Position numbers and translations under genes: made by a program. 64,000 nt of DNA from Vandiemenella viatica (lineage: Eukaryota > Arthropoda > Insecta > Orthoptera > Morabidae): contig CM061914.1 in assembly GCA_031002005.1 (NCBI GenBank), positions 16,664,148-16,728,147 of the forward strand, given 5' to 3'. The notes beneath the pieces are model-generated. The model worked only from the letters and a program-made list of their open reading frames with translations, did no database searches and was not told the DNA's origin. Shown here one piece after another: positions 11,140-21,148 of the stretch (position 1 is the first letter of the stretch; every line of letters begins with the position of its first letter).

Positions 11140-12198
11140 TTAAATAACTCTTCCTACTCTTGACGTTTGGCCTAAAAAAGACTGAGTCCTACCACCAATT
11201 ACCACTGGGATGGGGTTCACATCCAACCTGCCTCTCCTGATGCTACTGGCAATCAGTTGCGTTAGCTTCTGCTTGCCCCGAACATTCAGGTGGAGTCCAT
11301 GGGAGGTATGGTCACTCCGTGTTATGCAAGAAACATCTATCAGACCAATGTGTGTTCGGTCAGCCTGACACAATGCACGCTTCAGATCTGCCTGTATACG
11401 CTGTACATGACCACGCATCCAGGGTTGATCATAACGTTTGAAGAGGTCAACAAAACCAACATTGGTGTGAGTGGTGTTTTTAGCAATGTTGTCAATGTCT
11501 GTTTCAACACAATAATTGAGATTTCTGGACAGACTATTTCCAGGACCCCCAACAATAATTATATGATCCTCTTTAGTAAGATCTTTCCCCAGGTTTGAAA
11601 TTTCATCCACAACATTGCCAAGTTCTGCATTAGGCTTAAATATACTGCACACCTCAACATCAGAGCCCAGGCTTGACTGTAACATTGCACTTAAGCCTCT
11701 ACCGTGACTACTTCCAAGCAATAACACCTTCTTGGATTTCTTTTTACGAGCTTTGCACAATGTGTGCTTTTTTACAGCTTTGTTGCAATGAGACAGCCCT
11801 GCTGTGGTATCTGATACATCCTCAGTTAGATTCTCCAACACCCCAAAAGCATTCGAAACTTCCAACTGAAAATTTGTAGAATGCAGGTCCTGGTGTTTCC
11901 CTCCAGTTTTGGCTGTAATCCACTCTAATTCCTTAACATTTAATGCTGCTTTTTCAGCCTTCAAAACATTGAGTTCTTCAGTTAATTCAGCCAATGTGGA
12001 TTCGAGACAAGAGATCCTACTTTCTAGTTCCCTCTTTTCCTTGCTACTTTTGCAAGTCGAACAACTCCAAGGGGAGTGAAGCGCATTTTCAGCTTCCATG
12101 TAGCAACATTTCGGATGAAAACGAACTCCACAATCATTACAGCTGTTTCCCTGCTTTACAACCCTGCGACAGCCACCACACTTCATGCTCATTGACAT
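11140..12198 (-). CDS. LINE ORF1 protein with PHD-like finger and SGNH hydrolase domain
   Basis: An intact 352-residue frame. I start it at the ATG at 12198 (MSMSMKCGG); the frame extends to 12336, but that extension is ordinary sequence. Residues about 7-55 form a PHD-like zinc finger (CGGC...CNDC...FHPKCC...WSCSTC). Residues about 58-100 look like a coiled coil rich in Leu and Glu. Residues about 155-330 look like an SGNH/GDSL hydrolase: GSSHGRG (nucleophile Ser block), GGPGNS (Gly/Asn block) and SDHTSHGLHLN (Asp-x-x-His block). ORF1 proteins of this type occur in CR1-like and related LINEs and are thought to bind RNA or lipids in the RNP. It has no stop or frameshift, unlike ORF2. The fold call is by motif only. 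Confidence 0.75.
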   Translation of the reverse strand: MSMSMKCGGCRRVVKQGNSCNDCGVRFHPKCCYMEAENALHSPWSCSTCKSSKEKRELESRISCLESTLAELTEELNVLKAEKAALNVKELEWITAKTGGKHQDLHSTNFQLEVSNAFGVLENLTEDVSDTTAGLSHCNKAVKKHTLCKARKKKSKKVLLLGSSHGRGLSAMLQSSLGSDVEVCSIFKPNAELGNVVDEISNLGKDLTKEDHIIIVGGPGNSLSRNLNYCVETDIDNIAKNTTHTNVGFVDLFKRYDQPWMRGHVQRIQADLKRALCQADRTHIGLIDVSCITRSDHTSHGLHLNVRGKQKLTQLIASSIRRGRLDVNPIPVVIGGRTQSFLGQTSRVGRVI

Positions 12199-12600
12199 AT
12201 TATACAAAACAAAACAAAATATGAGCCCTTGAAGAGAATTGAAACTTAACCTATAAATACCTTTCCTTATTTTGCAATATAATTTGCACAAGGCACACCT
12301 TCTCCTTTTACCACGCAAGCAAACCAATTTTAACAATAAACCTGTTAGTAACTCCTTGTTTCCTTCACTGATAAAATATTAATTCCCTTTAACGGGTATT
12401 AGTATAAGTAAACAAGACACACGTGTTTCAAACTTGTCGAACCAAAACCTTTTTCAACTACTTAAACTATGATACTTTTACTACACAGTGTTACTACACT
12501 CAAATTCGCTAAACACACCACCAGACAAATATTTCTACACGTTATTTAATATTAAAAGTAATTTAAAAGAGCTGGTATCAAATCACAACTTCCGCGAGTA

Positions 12601-13105
12601 AGAAACCAGAGATCTGCAATGCTCATACAAAGGAAATAGCGTATAAAACACTAGTGCGTCCGCATTTGGAATACTGTTGTGCAATTTGGGATCCGTATCG
12701 CAAGGGATTGATTGACACGTTAGAGAAAGTACAGAGGAGAGCCGCTCGATTCGCGACCGCTAGTTACAGTCCTTATGTAAGTGTCACAGAGCTGATACGT
12801 GGGTTAGGGTGGGATTGTTTGGCGGACAGACGACGTCGTTTTCGTTTAAATTTGTTGGAGAATATGCGAAAATCTCTAATTTACGAGTGCAACGAAATAC
12901 TTCTTCCGCCAACCTATTTAGGTCGCAATGACAGAAGGGATAAGATTCGAGAGATAAGATGCCGTACTGATACATTTATGTATTCTTTCTTTCCTCGTTC
13001 TGTTCGGGATTGGAATACTCTAAAATAGGATTGGTGCTTAGCACCCTCTGCCACCCACAGTAATTGTGAATTGCAGAGTATAGATGTAGATGTAGATGTA
13101 GATGA
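12601..13105 (+). pseudogene. 3' end of a second LINE family (C-terminal RT domain)
   Basis: From about 12630 the plus strand encodes KTLVRPHLEYCCAIWDP and continues through VQRRAARFATASY, LIRGLGWDCL and SFFPRSVRDWN to a stop at 13026-13028. This is the last ~125 residues of an RT of the same general group as the LINE at 46-49 kb. It ends with a short UTR and a (TAGATG)n repeat at about 13080-13104, a typical LINE 3' terminus. The rest is 5'-truncated. It lies head to head with the 5' end of the preceding minus-strand LINE. Confidence 0.8.
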
Positions 13106-13859
13106 AATTATTAAAACGAAATCCCATAAAATACGTTTTTAATGGTGTTTGTTCGCCCCGTAATGTGACTGGATGAGACTAGTAATACAGAGCCATACTG
13201 CCAACAACTGATATTGCTCCGACCAGTCTCGAGTAATAATAATCTTTTTTTTTTTTTTTTTAGTAACGGTCGCCGGGAGAAGAAAGTGCCAGTCAGCAGC
13301 AGACCCTTCAACAACTTTCTCAGATTTATAAGAAACGAAAACCCGCATTTAGCTGGGAGACTGTGTGTGAGGATAGCGAGCGCTCATTGGCCCCTGCTGG
13401 ATTATGGACGCCGTCGGTAGTTTGTTCGCCAAGCGCGCAGAGTCCAGAGGCGCTTACGCCGTCGCCAACAACGCGTCGGCAGCCAGTAGCCTGCCCTGCC
13501 TGTAGAAATTCGTCGTGTAGTAGTCAGTTACTAAACAAATAACTCTAGCAATGGACCTGTACTTTCATATGCATGCATAAATTAATATACCGCAATAATA
13601 TGTTAATATCATCATTATCATTGTACTAATAAATCTGCAAGAGTCAATTACGATACAATTTTCGTGACGACGCAAATCTATACAAATACTTTGGATGTGG
13701 TTTTTCACACTTTCAAAGCTAACGGTATTACTTAAAATACTTTTATATATCTTACGAACCTATGTTTTCGGAGTATAGAGCACTAGATGAAAATCTATCC
13801 GTAAACTGAACAGATACATCGATGATAAACTCTCCATTCTTTTGTAAGGTTTCCTCCTT
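13106..13859. other. Unassigned
   Basis: Contains a T17-18 run near 13244-13261 and a moderately GC-rich patch at 13260-13510. No gene or element ends recognised. Confidence 0.4.
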
Positions 13860-14320
13860 ATTTATAAACTACCTGGTGCCCACGACTTCGTGTTTGTAAA
13901 AAATTTGGTTTGACAGCTACCGACGTCTAACCACCATAGTGCACGATGGGAGACTCTGTGCTACTACCACACACAAACGCCAATCATCTGCGCTATGTAG
14001 TTCAGGCAGCAAAGTAAAATATAGGGACACACATGTCTTTGGTCGAAATACGTATATATCCTTGGACGACAACCCTCAACCACCATATCTTCCACACTCC
14101 CACAGTTACAGAAATTCGGCCAACGTTGTGATCGACCGGTGACTCTGTGCTACTACCACACACAAACAGCAGTTATCCGCGCTAGATAGTTTTGGCTGAA
14201 AAGTGACACACCATGACACATGCGTGTTTGGTAGAAATATGAAAGTGGCGCAGGTCGAGCACTTTCAACCACCATATCTCTCACATCTCCATAACTACCG
14301 ACGTCTCACCACCCTTTAAA
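13860..14320 (+). repeat. ~189-bp tandem repeat, about two copies
   Basis: The motif gactctgtgctactaccacacacaaac occurs at 13952 and 14141 (period 189). Also repeated are caaccaccatatct...cacactcc and cgacgtctaaccacc. The same family occurs in inverse orientation at 26.04-26.40 kb. It has no coding potential. Confidence 0.75.
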
Positions 14321-14591
14321 TGAAATCAATTACCATTAAAATATCAACTCAAATACCTTATTAAAGTTCCACAATAACAATCACTACCCATTTATCTTTT
14401 GTAATCCTATTTACAAACATCATTCTACTTGAACACAATGGCTACACTTCATTAGTAGTATTAACCTTTTCTTCTGCTCTCCGCTTATATTTTCCAATAT
14501 TAACCTACAATTCTGCGTTGCTCCCGCCTGGATTTCATTCTTCTCGAGCCATCCTTTTTTCAACACGCACTCGTAACAGAAGGTCTTCTTT
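14321..14591. other. Unassigned
   Basis: AT-rich flank of the hAT MITE; no features seen. Confidence 0.35.
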
Positions 14592-14599
14592 CCTCTAGC

Positions 14600-14988
14600 C
14601 AGTGGCGTAGCTAGGTCAACAAGGGCCCCAGTGCAAAAAAATTATTTTGGGCCCTCAGGCCAGACGGGCGACCTTTTTTTTGCTTCGTGTGCTGGTAGGG
14701 GCCCCCTGAACTGAGGATGGGGGCCCTTGAATTGTTCTTTATTAGTCCCTGAGCAGTGGTTGGGGCCCCCCCTAAGCAGCGAGGGCCCTTAGTGAGGGGC
14801 TCCTGTGTTCTCAGGGGCCCCTTAGACGATGGTAGAGCTAAAAAAAATAAAAAGGTCGCCAGTTTGTCGTGAAGGCTCGTGGGCCCCTAGAGGTGCGCTT
14901 AGGGGCCCCTGAGGTATACTTGGGGGCCCCCTGAGCGTGAGGGCCCCGGTGCACTGCACCGCCTAGCCCCATAGTAGCTACGCCCCTG
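14600..14988. mobile_element. hAT-type MITE with perfect 8-bp TSD
   Basis: The 389-bp insert has inverted ends CAGTGGCGTAGCTA on the left and TAGCTACGCCCCTG on the right (one mismatch at an outer base), flanked by CCTCTAGC at 14592-14599 and 14989-14996. The interior is rich in ggggcccc-type palindromes and has no transposase. CAG-GGCGTAGCTA ends are widespread in animal hAT MITEs. Confidence 0.9.
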
Positions 14989-14999
14989 CCTCTAGCTCG

Positions 15000-17190
15000 A
15001 AGTTCTCTGACCTTGAAACTTAAATGTCCAAAGTTACTGTATATCATCATAATTACATATTAAAAAATGCATTGCTGTTAACAACAAAATAAACTGAATT
15101 CTCGATTTATGATGAGTTGTACTGATGTTTTAAAAATGTTCTACTAATGCCAAGTAAAACAAAACAACAGGAATAGTATGTATAGTGAGGTAAAATCAAA
15201 ATTATTGAATTTCTATCATAATATTGAAAAACAACACTGGATTAAAGATACAAAATGATTGATCGCTGGAAAACTATATCATGGAAATTTTCTTGGTATT
15301 TATTAATTAATTGATTACTCTTGCGGTGCCGATAGTCCTGTTGCAGAAATTATAACGGCCAACAGTGATTATAGTGTCCCGGTAATTAACTTAATTGGTG
15401 GAAGATAATTCATTAGCAACTGGAAGATATTACACACTACACTGTTTTAATAACGTCACAACTACCTGAGACAACTACTACAAATCGTCAATTTGAAGAT
15501 AAAAAGAATTAATTACGATATCTATCCATGACACCACCATATAACAAACAACCTAAACATTGCCAACAGAAGCTGCATATTCGCCCTACAGTATAGAAAG
15601 CGCTAAAACCGACCATGGAGGAAGGAATATATGGAGGCGACGCAAGGGACCTTTACCACGCACTGAAGTGACGCCAGGTGGAGAGAGGTGGGGAGGGGGG
15701 GACGCCATATTACCCTACCCAAGAATCACAGGGAACATGCCCAAATATATCCAGGGAACTCTACCATAACCGTGGAGCCACAATTTGATGGTGGATTATT
15801 ATGTTAGTCGACGAAACAAATAAAAAATGAAGAATAATCTTTTTTAATATCTCGCTTAATTCTCGAGATATACTTTCTCAAAGGTGAGGTGTTCTTGATT
15901 AAAATTCAGAAAAAAATTGACCAAAATCAAATTTGATAATGGATTCTTACATAACACAACGAGAAGAAAGGTGAGGTGTTTTTGAATGAAATGCAGATGA
16001 AAATTTCGCAAAAGTCAAATTTGATGATGGATTCTAATGTAACATGACGAAAAAAATCGAAAATAAAGAGTAAACATTTTTCAATATCTCGCTTACTGTT
16101 TGGAATATAGTGTCTCCAAATTGTGGACGTGAGGTGGAAATACGGCCTGGACCAAAAAATACTTTCGTCCTAACCACAATGAATTACATGCTGCACATGC
16201 AGAGTGTGTGTTTTCCTTTTTTACTGCCGCTTGTTGTTACATTGAAATGGGGCATGGAACAGAATAAAAATGTCACCAAAAGTACAAGGAATTATAACCA
16301 CACCATACCTATAACAAATATCCCGAGAACTAAGCGAGATTACAAAAAATCGTACTCTTGATTTTCAACTTGTCTCTTCGAGCTACATAAGAATCAAGCA
16401 TCAAACTGCGACAGCCTGGTGGTTACAGTGATGCTTGGAACATACAGGGCATAATTTGGTACAAAAACAAACTTTGTAGACACACTCATAACTTTGCATC
16501 GCGAACTACATTTCGTATAACGACATTGTTTCCTTCATCACGATTCCTATTTCGCAAAGCACAATTTATCACAATTAATTTCATCCCACACTTTCAGTAG
16601 AAACAGCAAACGTAACGAAAGAATGCACAACTCAATCACGATGTAAACATGACCCACTTACATTAAGACTTTACAACACTCGTATAAAGTAATGGTAGTC
16701 TATGATGTGCAAAATAGTAAGGTATGCCGATTGGCTGCACTACACCAACAAATATTTGAAAACTAAGTTATCCATTTGAGAGTTATGAATAAATCTTTAA
16801 TGGTAGTAGCTAGTCTGACTGAAAACTATTGAACATTTCAATAACAATAGTTAGAATGCAACTTACAAATGAAATGATATTCGAGGTTTTTTCCTATCTG
16901 TCATATTTGTGCACCCGAATGCAACACAAGCTGGCATTATAAAAAATCTTAGAACTATTACAAAATCAAATTTTTACTACATGGAGCACAATGTGAAAAT
17001 GCAATGTTTTGAGCTCGGTCCGCTATAACCGCCGCGCATGCGCAGTAGGATCCCGGCGTCACCGATTTAACGTCATTTCTCCTCCATATATTTCCTTCCT
17101 CCATGAAACCGACGTAGTTCAAACCTAATCGGCACATCACGTGAGGACAATCATATAACGACTAATCTCGGAGATGGAACAATCTACTAT
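15000..17190. other. Mostly unassigned, with short inverted and tandem repeats
   Basis: Two direct copies of a ~90-bp unit (aaggtgaggtgttcttga...tttgataatggattc) start near 15881 and 15970. A segment containing atggaggaaggaatatatgg at about 15620 recurs inverted at about 17075-17105, so the DNA between could be one decayed element about 1.5 kb long; I cannot fix its ends. No protein segment is recognised. Confidence 0.35.
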
Positions 17191-18012
17191 ATAATTTCCT
17201 AAGCTCACTCACTCACCTCGATAGCTATTGGCTGGACAAAGGTGTCACGTGTCGGTCTTCGCTCGAAAATTAACAGCCACCAGAGATATCATTAAAAGAT
17301 ATCTGAGGTTATATTCACAATTTAATAGCTAAGCAACTGCTACCAAATTAATTACCGTAATACATTAATTAAGTTTGATATTCAAAACATTTCATAAATA
17401 AAGAAATATTGATTAACATTATAGCTAAAATCGGGTAACTGCTTTTCAATAACATGTTGCTAATGACAGGAAGGTAAAAAAACATTTAAAAATTTAAATT
17501 ACCCGTGCTCTCTGCTGTAACTACGAATGCGAATTGACATTCCGGCATAAGCTACATTTCAGGTTAGTTAAAACTTTCGCAAATGTTGCTGCTTGACCGA
17601 ATTGTACATTTTGGTTTATTTTCTATTCATGTATTTTAGAGACTATTTTCGTAAATGGTCTTCGCTCATGTACCTGAGTTATTAGGTTGTCTAAAGAAGA
17701 CATCAGACCAAATATGTTATCAATCGAGTATTCTGGCAATTCATTTCCTAGGAGATGTTCAACTGTTTAATAATCTGGAATCTGTGTTTCGTTCTCTGGC
17801 AGTTACACACACTATGACCAAAAATTAGATTATGAATGTTTGTGCAACCTCAATAAAACAAACAACGTGATGCTTTCGAAGCAAAGTGGAATTCTTCAAA
17901 TTTTGCAGGATGAACTTTAAGGATCAAATACAAGGCGAGCTTGTATATCAGTAAGTTCCAGTCTAAGACCTTTCAATCAATTATACTATAGCGGGATCGT
18001 CCCTGCTCGTGT
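17191..18012 (+). repeat. Dispersed repeat, copy 1 (host sequence of the piggyBac insertion)
   Basis: This segment shares caatttaatagctaagcaac and flanking sequence with 39.72-40.12 kb, and later gaactttaaggatcaaatacaag with gaactttaagggtgaaatacaag there. Continuation beyond the piggyBac (20707 to about 20755, attaatacttctgacctc) matches 40.05 kb (attaatgcttctgagttc). It also has about 450 bp (17.4-17.88 kb) absent from copy 2. Nature of the repeat unknown. Confidence 0.6.
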
Positions 18013-18016
18013 TTAA

Positions 18017-20702
18017 CCCTAGGATGCATGGTGCCGAAAACACACATCAATGCATATGCAGGGCCTCCAAGGCCCTGCCTAATTTTAAATTTTCGTCTTT
18101 TCATATAATCATTTTTTGGAGTTAAATTTATTTCTGTCAAATTTACTGTCATATTGAAAGATTCCTAAGATACAGTAACAGGATCTGGTGGGCCTGATTA
18201 ACATTTTATTAATTAATTGCAGTTTACATTTTATAACATTTATTACAACCAATTTCTTCAATTAAAACATACTCATTATTCACAATATTATGTATATAGG
18301 CAATATTTTGACAAAAAGTTATTATTCATTGTTCACATAAAATTGCATTTTTTTTAGTTTTCAACATGTGACAAACAAGAAGCACAAAGAATGCCACTAT
18401 GTTCCTTACAAATGTTGGTTTTACATTTAATGCATGTCATAGCACTTTTCCTGTGTTTATTATATGGACAATAATTGCATCTTCTTCTTTTTCCTGAAAC
18501 AGGTAGTTGGTTCGGCAATATGACATCTTTCTGAACACCACATCTTTGCATGGCATCAACGATTTTCTTTGGAAGATTAGGGATCTGAATACGAAGTTCC
18601 ATTAGTGGTCTTACCACTTCCTCTGCTAAATCTCTTAGGAACAAGCGCCTTTTATCACTTCTTCCACTATGGTATGTCAGATGTTGGGCGGAAAATAAAA
18701 TTTCACTGTTCATTGCTGCAACGTCCATCATATTCATCCATAATGCAAATGGCCATCTTCTTGTTTGTCTCTTGCAAGTGTAATAATGAATTTTCTGGTT
18801 CATTTGATCTACTCCACCCTTCGTAGAGTTATAGAACTTTATTACATCTGGTTTCTTTTTTGCATGAGTTTCATCAATGTTTCTGTCGTGATGCATTGTG
18901 CTAATGAGAACTACAGACTTTTTCTTTTTGGGAACATAACTCACCATTGTAATGTCACCTCTAAATGCAAACAAAGAGGAATGAATCGCTCTTGAGGCTG
19001 ATGGTTTCATCTCATTAGGAATTTCTGGTTTATTTTGTTTGATTGTTCCCACCACTGTAATTTGCTTCTGAAGCATCTCTTCTGCCAGCTGGACACTAGT
19101 AAAGAAGTTGTCAACAGTAATATTTTTTGATGATCCTTCAATGCTTTTAGCAAGATCTTTCACCACATTCAATCCAAGATTTTTCTGAATAGGTTCATGC
19201 GGCTTCCTTCCCGTGTAAACAATTACGTCTAAAGCATATGCAGATGTAGCATCACATAACCAAAATATTTTTATGCCATACTTGGCTGGTTTAGAGGGCA
19301 TATACTGGGTGAAGCTGCATCTTCCACGGAATGGGACTAGCTGTTCGTCAACTGTGAGCGAATCATTGGGAATCATTCTATTTCTACACTTGTCAAGAAA
19401 TAGTTCCCATACATAACGAACAGCTGCAAGTTTGTCATCTGCAGATCGAGCTTCACGGGTACGCCTGTCATCAAATCTAATCATTCTCCTTATATCCTCA
19501 AATCTATTTACTGACATGGTGGCCTTATATGTAGGATTTGCCTTTTCATCCAAGAATAATTATCTAATAGGGACATCCCAACTATTCTCAACACCAGAAA
19601 GCAGTAAAAGACCAAGAAAACCCTCCATTTCAGCAAGCGAAACGTTTTTCAACGTTTTACCACGCAAAGCAGCCACTCTTCTGCCTTCAATATTTGTGCA
19701 GTTGATGATTTCCTCTAGTATTTTCTTGGAGATGAAATAGTCCCAGGCATCCTTAGGTTTACAGGTTTTCAAACCATGGGCTGGACCAGGTGCCTTCTTT
19801 ACGATATTATGGACAGGTGTACGAAAAGTTGCAGGAGGTTCTAATTTCCAAATCGTTCCATTCCGACTAATGTATGTGTGGTCTTCTATACCTTTTTGTG
19901 GTGGTTCTTCATTTTCAGACACTGATGAAGTAATATTATCGGAAGGACTGTCATCTGCCTCAATATTCACATCTGCAGGTTCATTGGCTGATTCTTCACT
20001 ACTTGCATCTTCAAAAATATTTCCTTCCTCGCAAGAATCATCTTCTTCAAACCACTGAGCCACAACACTTTCAAAATTAGCTGCATTTGCACCTACTGAC
20101 TCTCTTGCTTTCCGTGCAGAAGCCATAGCAAAAGACGTGTCCCTCGAACAGCAGCTTGTGCAGCACTAAACGAGTCATACTCGTAACAATATGGGCCTTG
20201 CAGCAACAAACAAACTACAGTAACAATGAGGCTGACAAGAGCAGCACAGGATAACAATACTATGCAATAATAAAACATTTGATAGCAAAAAGATCAATGA
20301 TACACCGACATCGCCAATATGTGAAAGCAGTGTGTATTATTTTTTTGGTTACTACTCCAGCTACTGCTGCTGTTGGCACTCCAGTTGCTGGAAATACTAC
20401 TACAGTTATTGTTGAATTAATAACTGCTCCCAAACAAATGTTGAAGACAATATAGGCTAAAGAACATTTATAAAAATGTGAGGGCTTCTGAAGCCCTGCT
20501 TATGCATTCACGGTGTATGGGTAAACGTATAGAATTATACAGAAAACTTAAAAAGGTATCTCGTTCAGACTTGGTAGGAGGAATGCCACAGTGTTAGTGA
20601 AAGAGTACTAGAAAGCAGTTTGAAATCAAACAAAAAATTACAGATTTTTTTAAAAATGAAGACATACAAGGGCCTCGGAAGCCCTGTATATGCATCCTAG
20701 GG
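18017..20702 (-). mobile_element. piggyBac transposon flanked by TTAA
   Basis: The 2686-bp element has ends CCCTAGGATGCAT (18017) and ATGCATCCTAGGG (20702), perfectly inverted over 13 bp and flanked by TTAA at 18013-18016 and 20703-20706, the exact piggyBac target duplication. Subterminal palindromes agggcctccaaggccct (about 18060), agggcttctgaagccct (20481) and agggcctcggaagccct (about 20669) are probable transposase or host-factor sites. It encodes one transposase on the minus strand. Confidence 0.95.
18354..20126 (-). pseudogene. piggyBac transposase, full length with one in-frame stop
   Basis: The frame starts at ATG 20126 and ends at 18354, about 590 residues, the usual piggyBac length. 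The first 188 residues have an acidic N-terminus (EEDDSCEEGN) and the start of the DDE_Tnp_1_7 domain. A TAA at 19562-19560 interrupts, then the same frame continues. Catalytic Asp candidates are in SLTVDEQ, NITVDNFF and KGGVDQMN, at residues about 69, 148 and 249 of the downstream part. The C-terminus has the cysteine-rich zinc domain CNYCPYNKHRKS...CIKCKTNIC...CASC. No frameshift is seen, so a single nonsense codon is the only obvious lesion. The enzyme would excise and insert at TTAA. Confidence 0.92.
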
Positions 20703-20706
20703 TTAA

Positions 20707-21140
20707 TAATTACGTCTATTAATACTTCTGACCTCCGATCATGAATTACTACTATTCAAACATGAAGAAAACCAGTTGTACTTTTTATCCTACGCCATCC
20801 TGCCCCGTCTCATTTTCCAAGATAAATATTGGTATCCTTGTTTTTCTTACCTTTACCTGAAATAAGCATTTATATCCTTCTACTCCAATGCTTATTTTCT
20901 CGCCTATGATTATTTATTCAATATATTTCTTTTCAAGTATGAATTAAACTCGATTAACATTTATTCCTAAACTTTCTTAAAAATTAACAAATTCCTGGCA
21001 ACATTATTGATACAATATATTATTTCCACCAATTACTAAATACTTTGTGCAATACAGCAGACTAATTCTCATAAGTGTAACATTCTCTTATTGCTTTTTA
21101 AGTCACATCTTTTTGCCAAATTCCAATTTTCAGCCTTTCC
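20707..21140. other. Unassigned, with the right flank of dispersed repeat copy 1
   Basis: The first ~50 bp continue the repeat split by piggyBac. The remainder is AT-rich without recognised features. Confidence 0.4.
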
Positions 21141-21148
21141 GTCTACAT

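Larger units (their letters stand above)
6182..12600 (-). mobile_element. Two-ORF LINE (CR1/Jockey group), interrupted by a hAT element
   Basis: A nearly full-length minus-strand non-LTR retrotransposon. Reading 5' to 3' on the minus strand: 5' UTR below about 12600, ORF1 12198-11140, ORF2 about 11083-6795 (endonuclease, reverse transcriptase, C-terminal domain), a 3' UTR with degenerate tandem repeats, and a terminal simple repeat (TATC)4 at 6197-6182. ORF2 is split by a 1.47-kb DNA transposon at 7314-8778. The clade call rests on ORF1 architecture (PHD-like finger plus SGNH hydrolase) and the RT motifs; CR1-like or another Jockey-group clade are both possible. The exact 5' end is not resolved. 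Confidence 0.8.
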
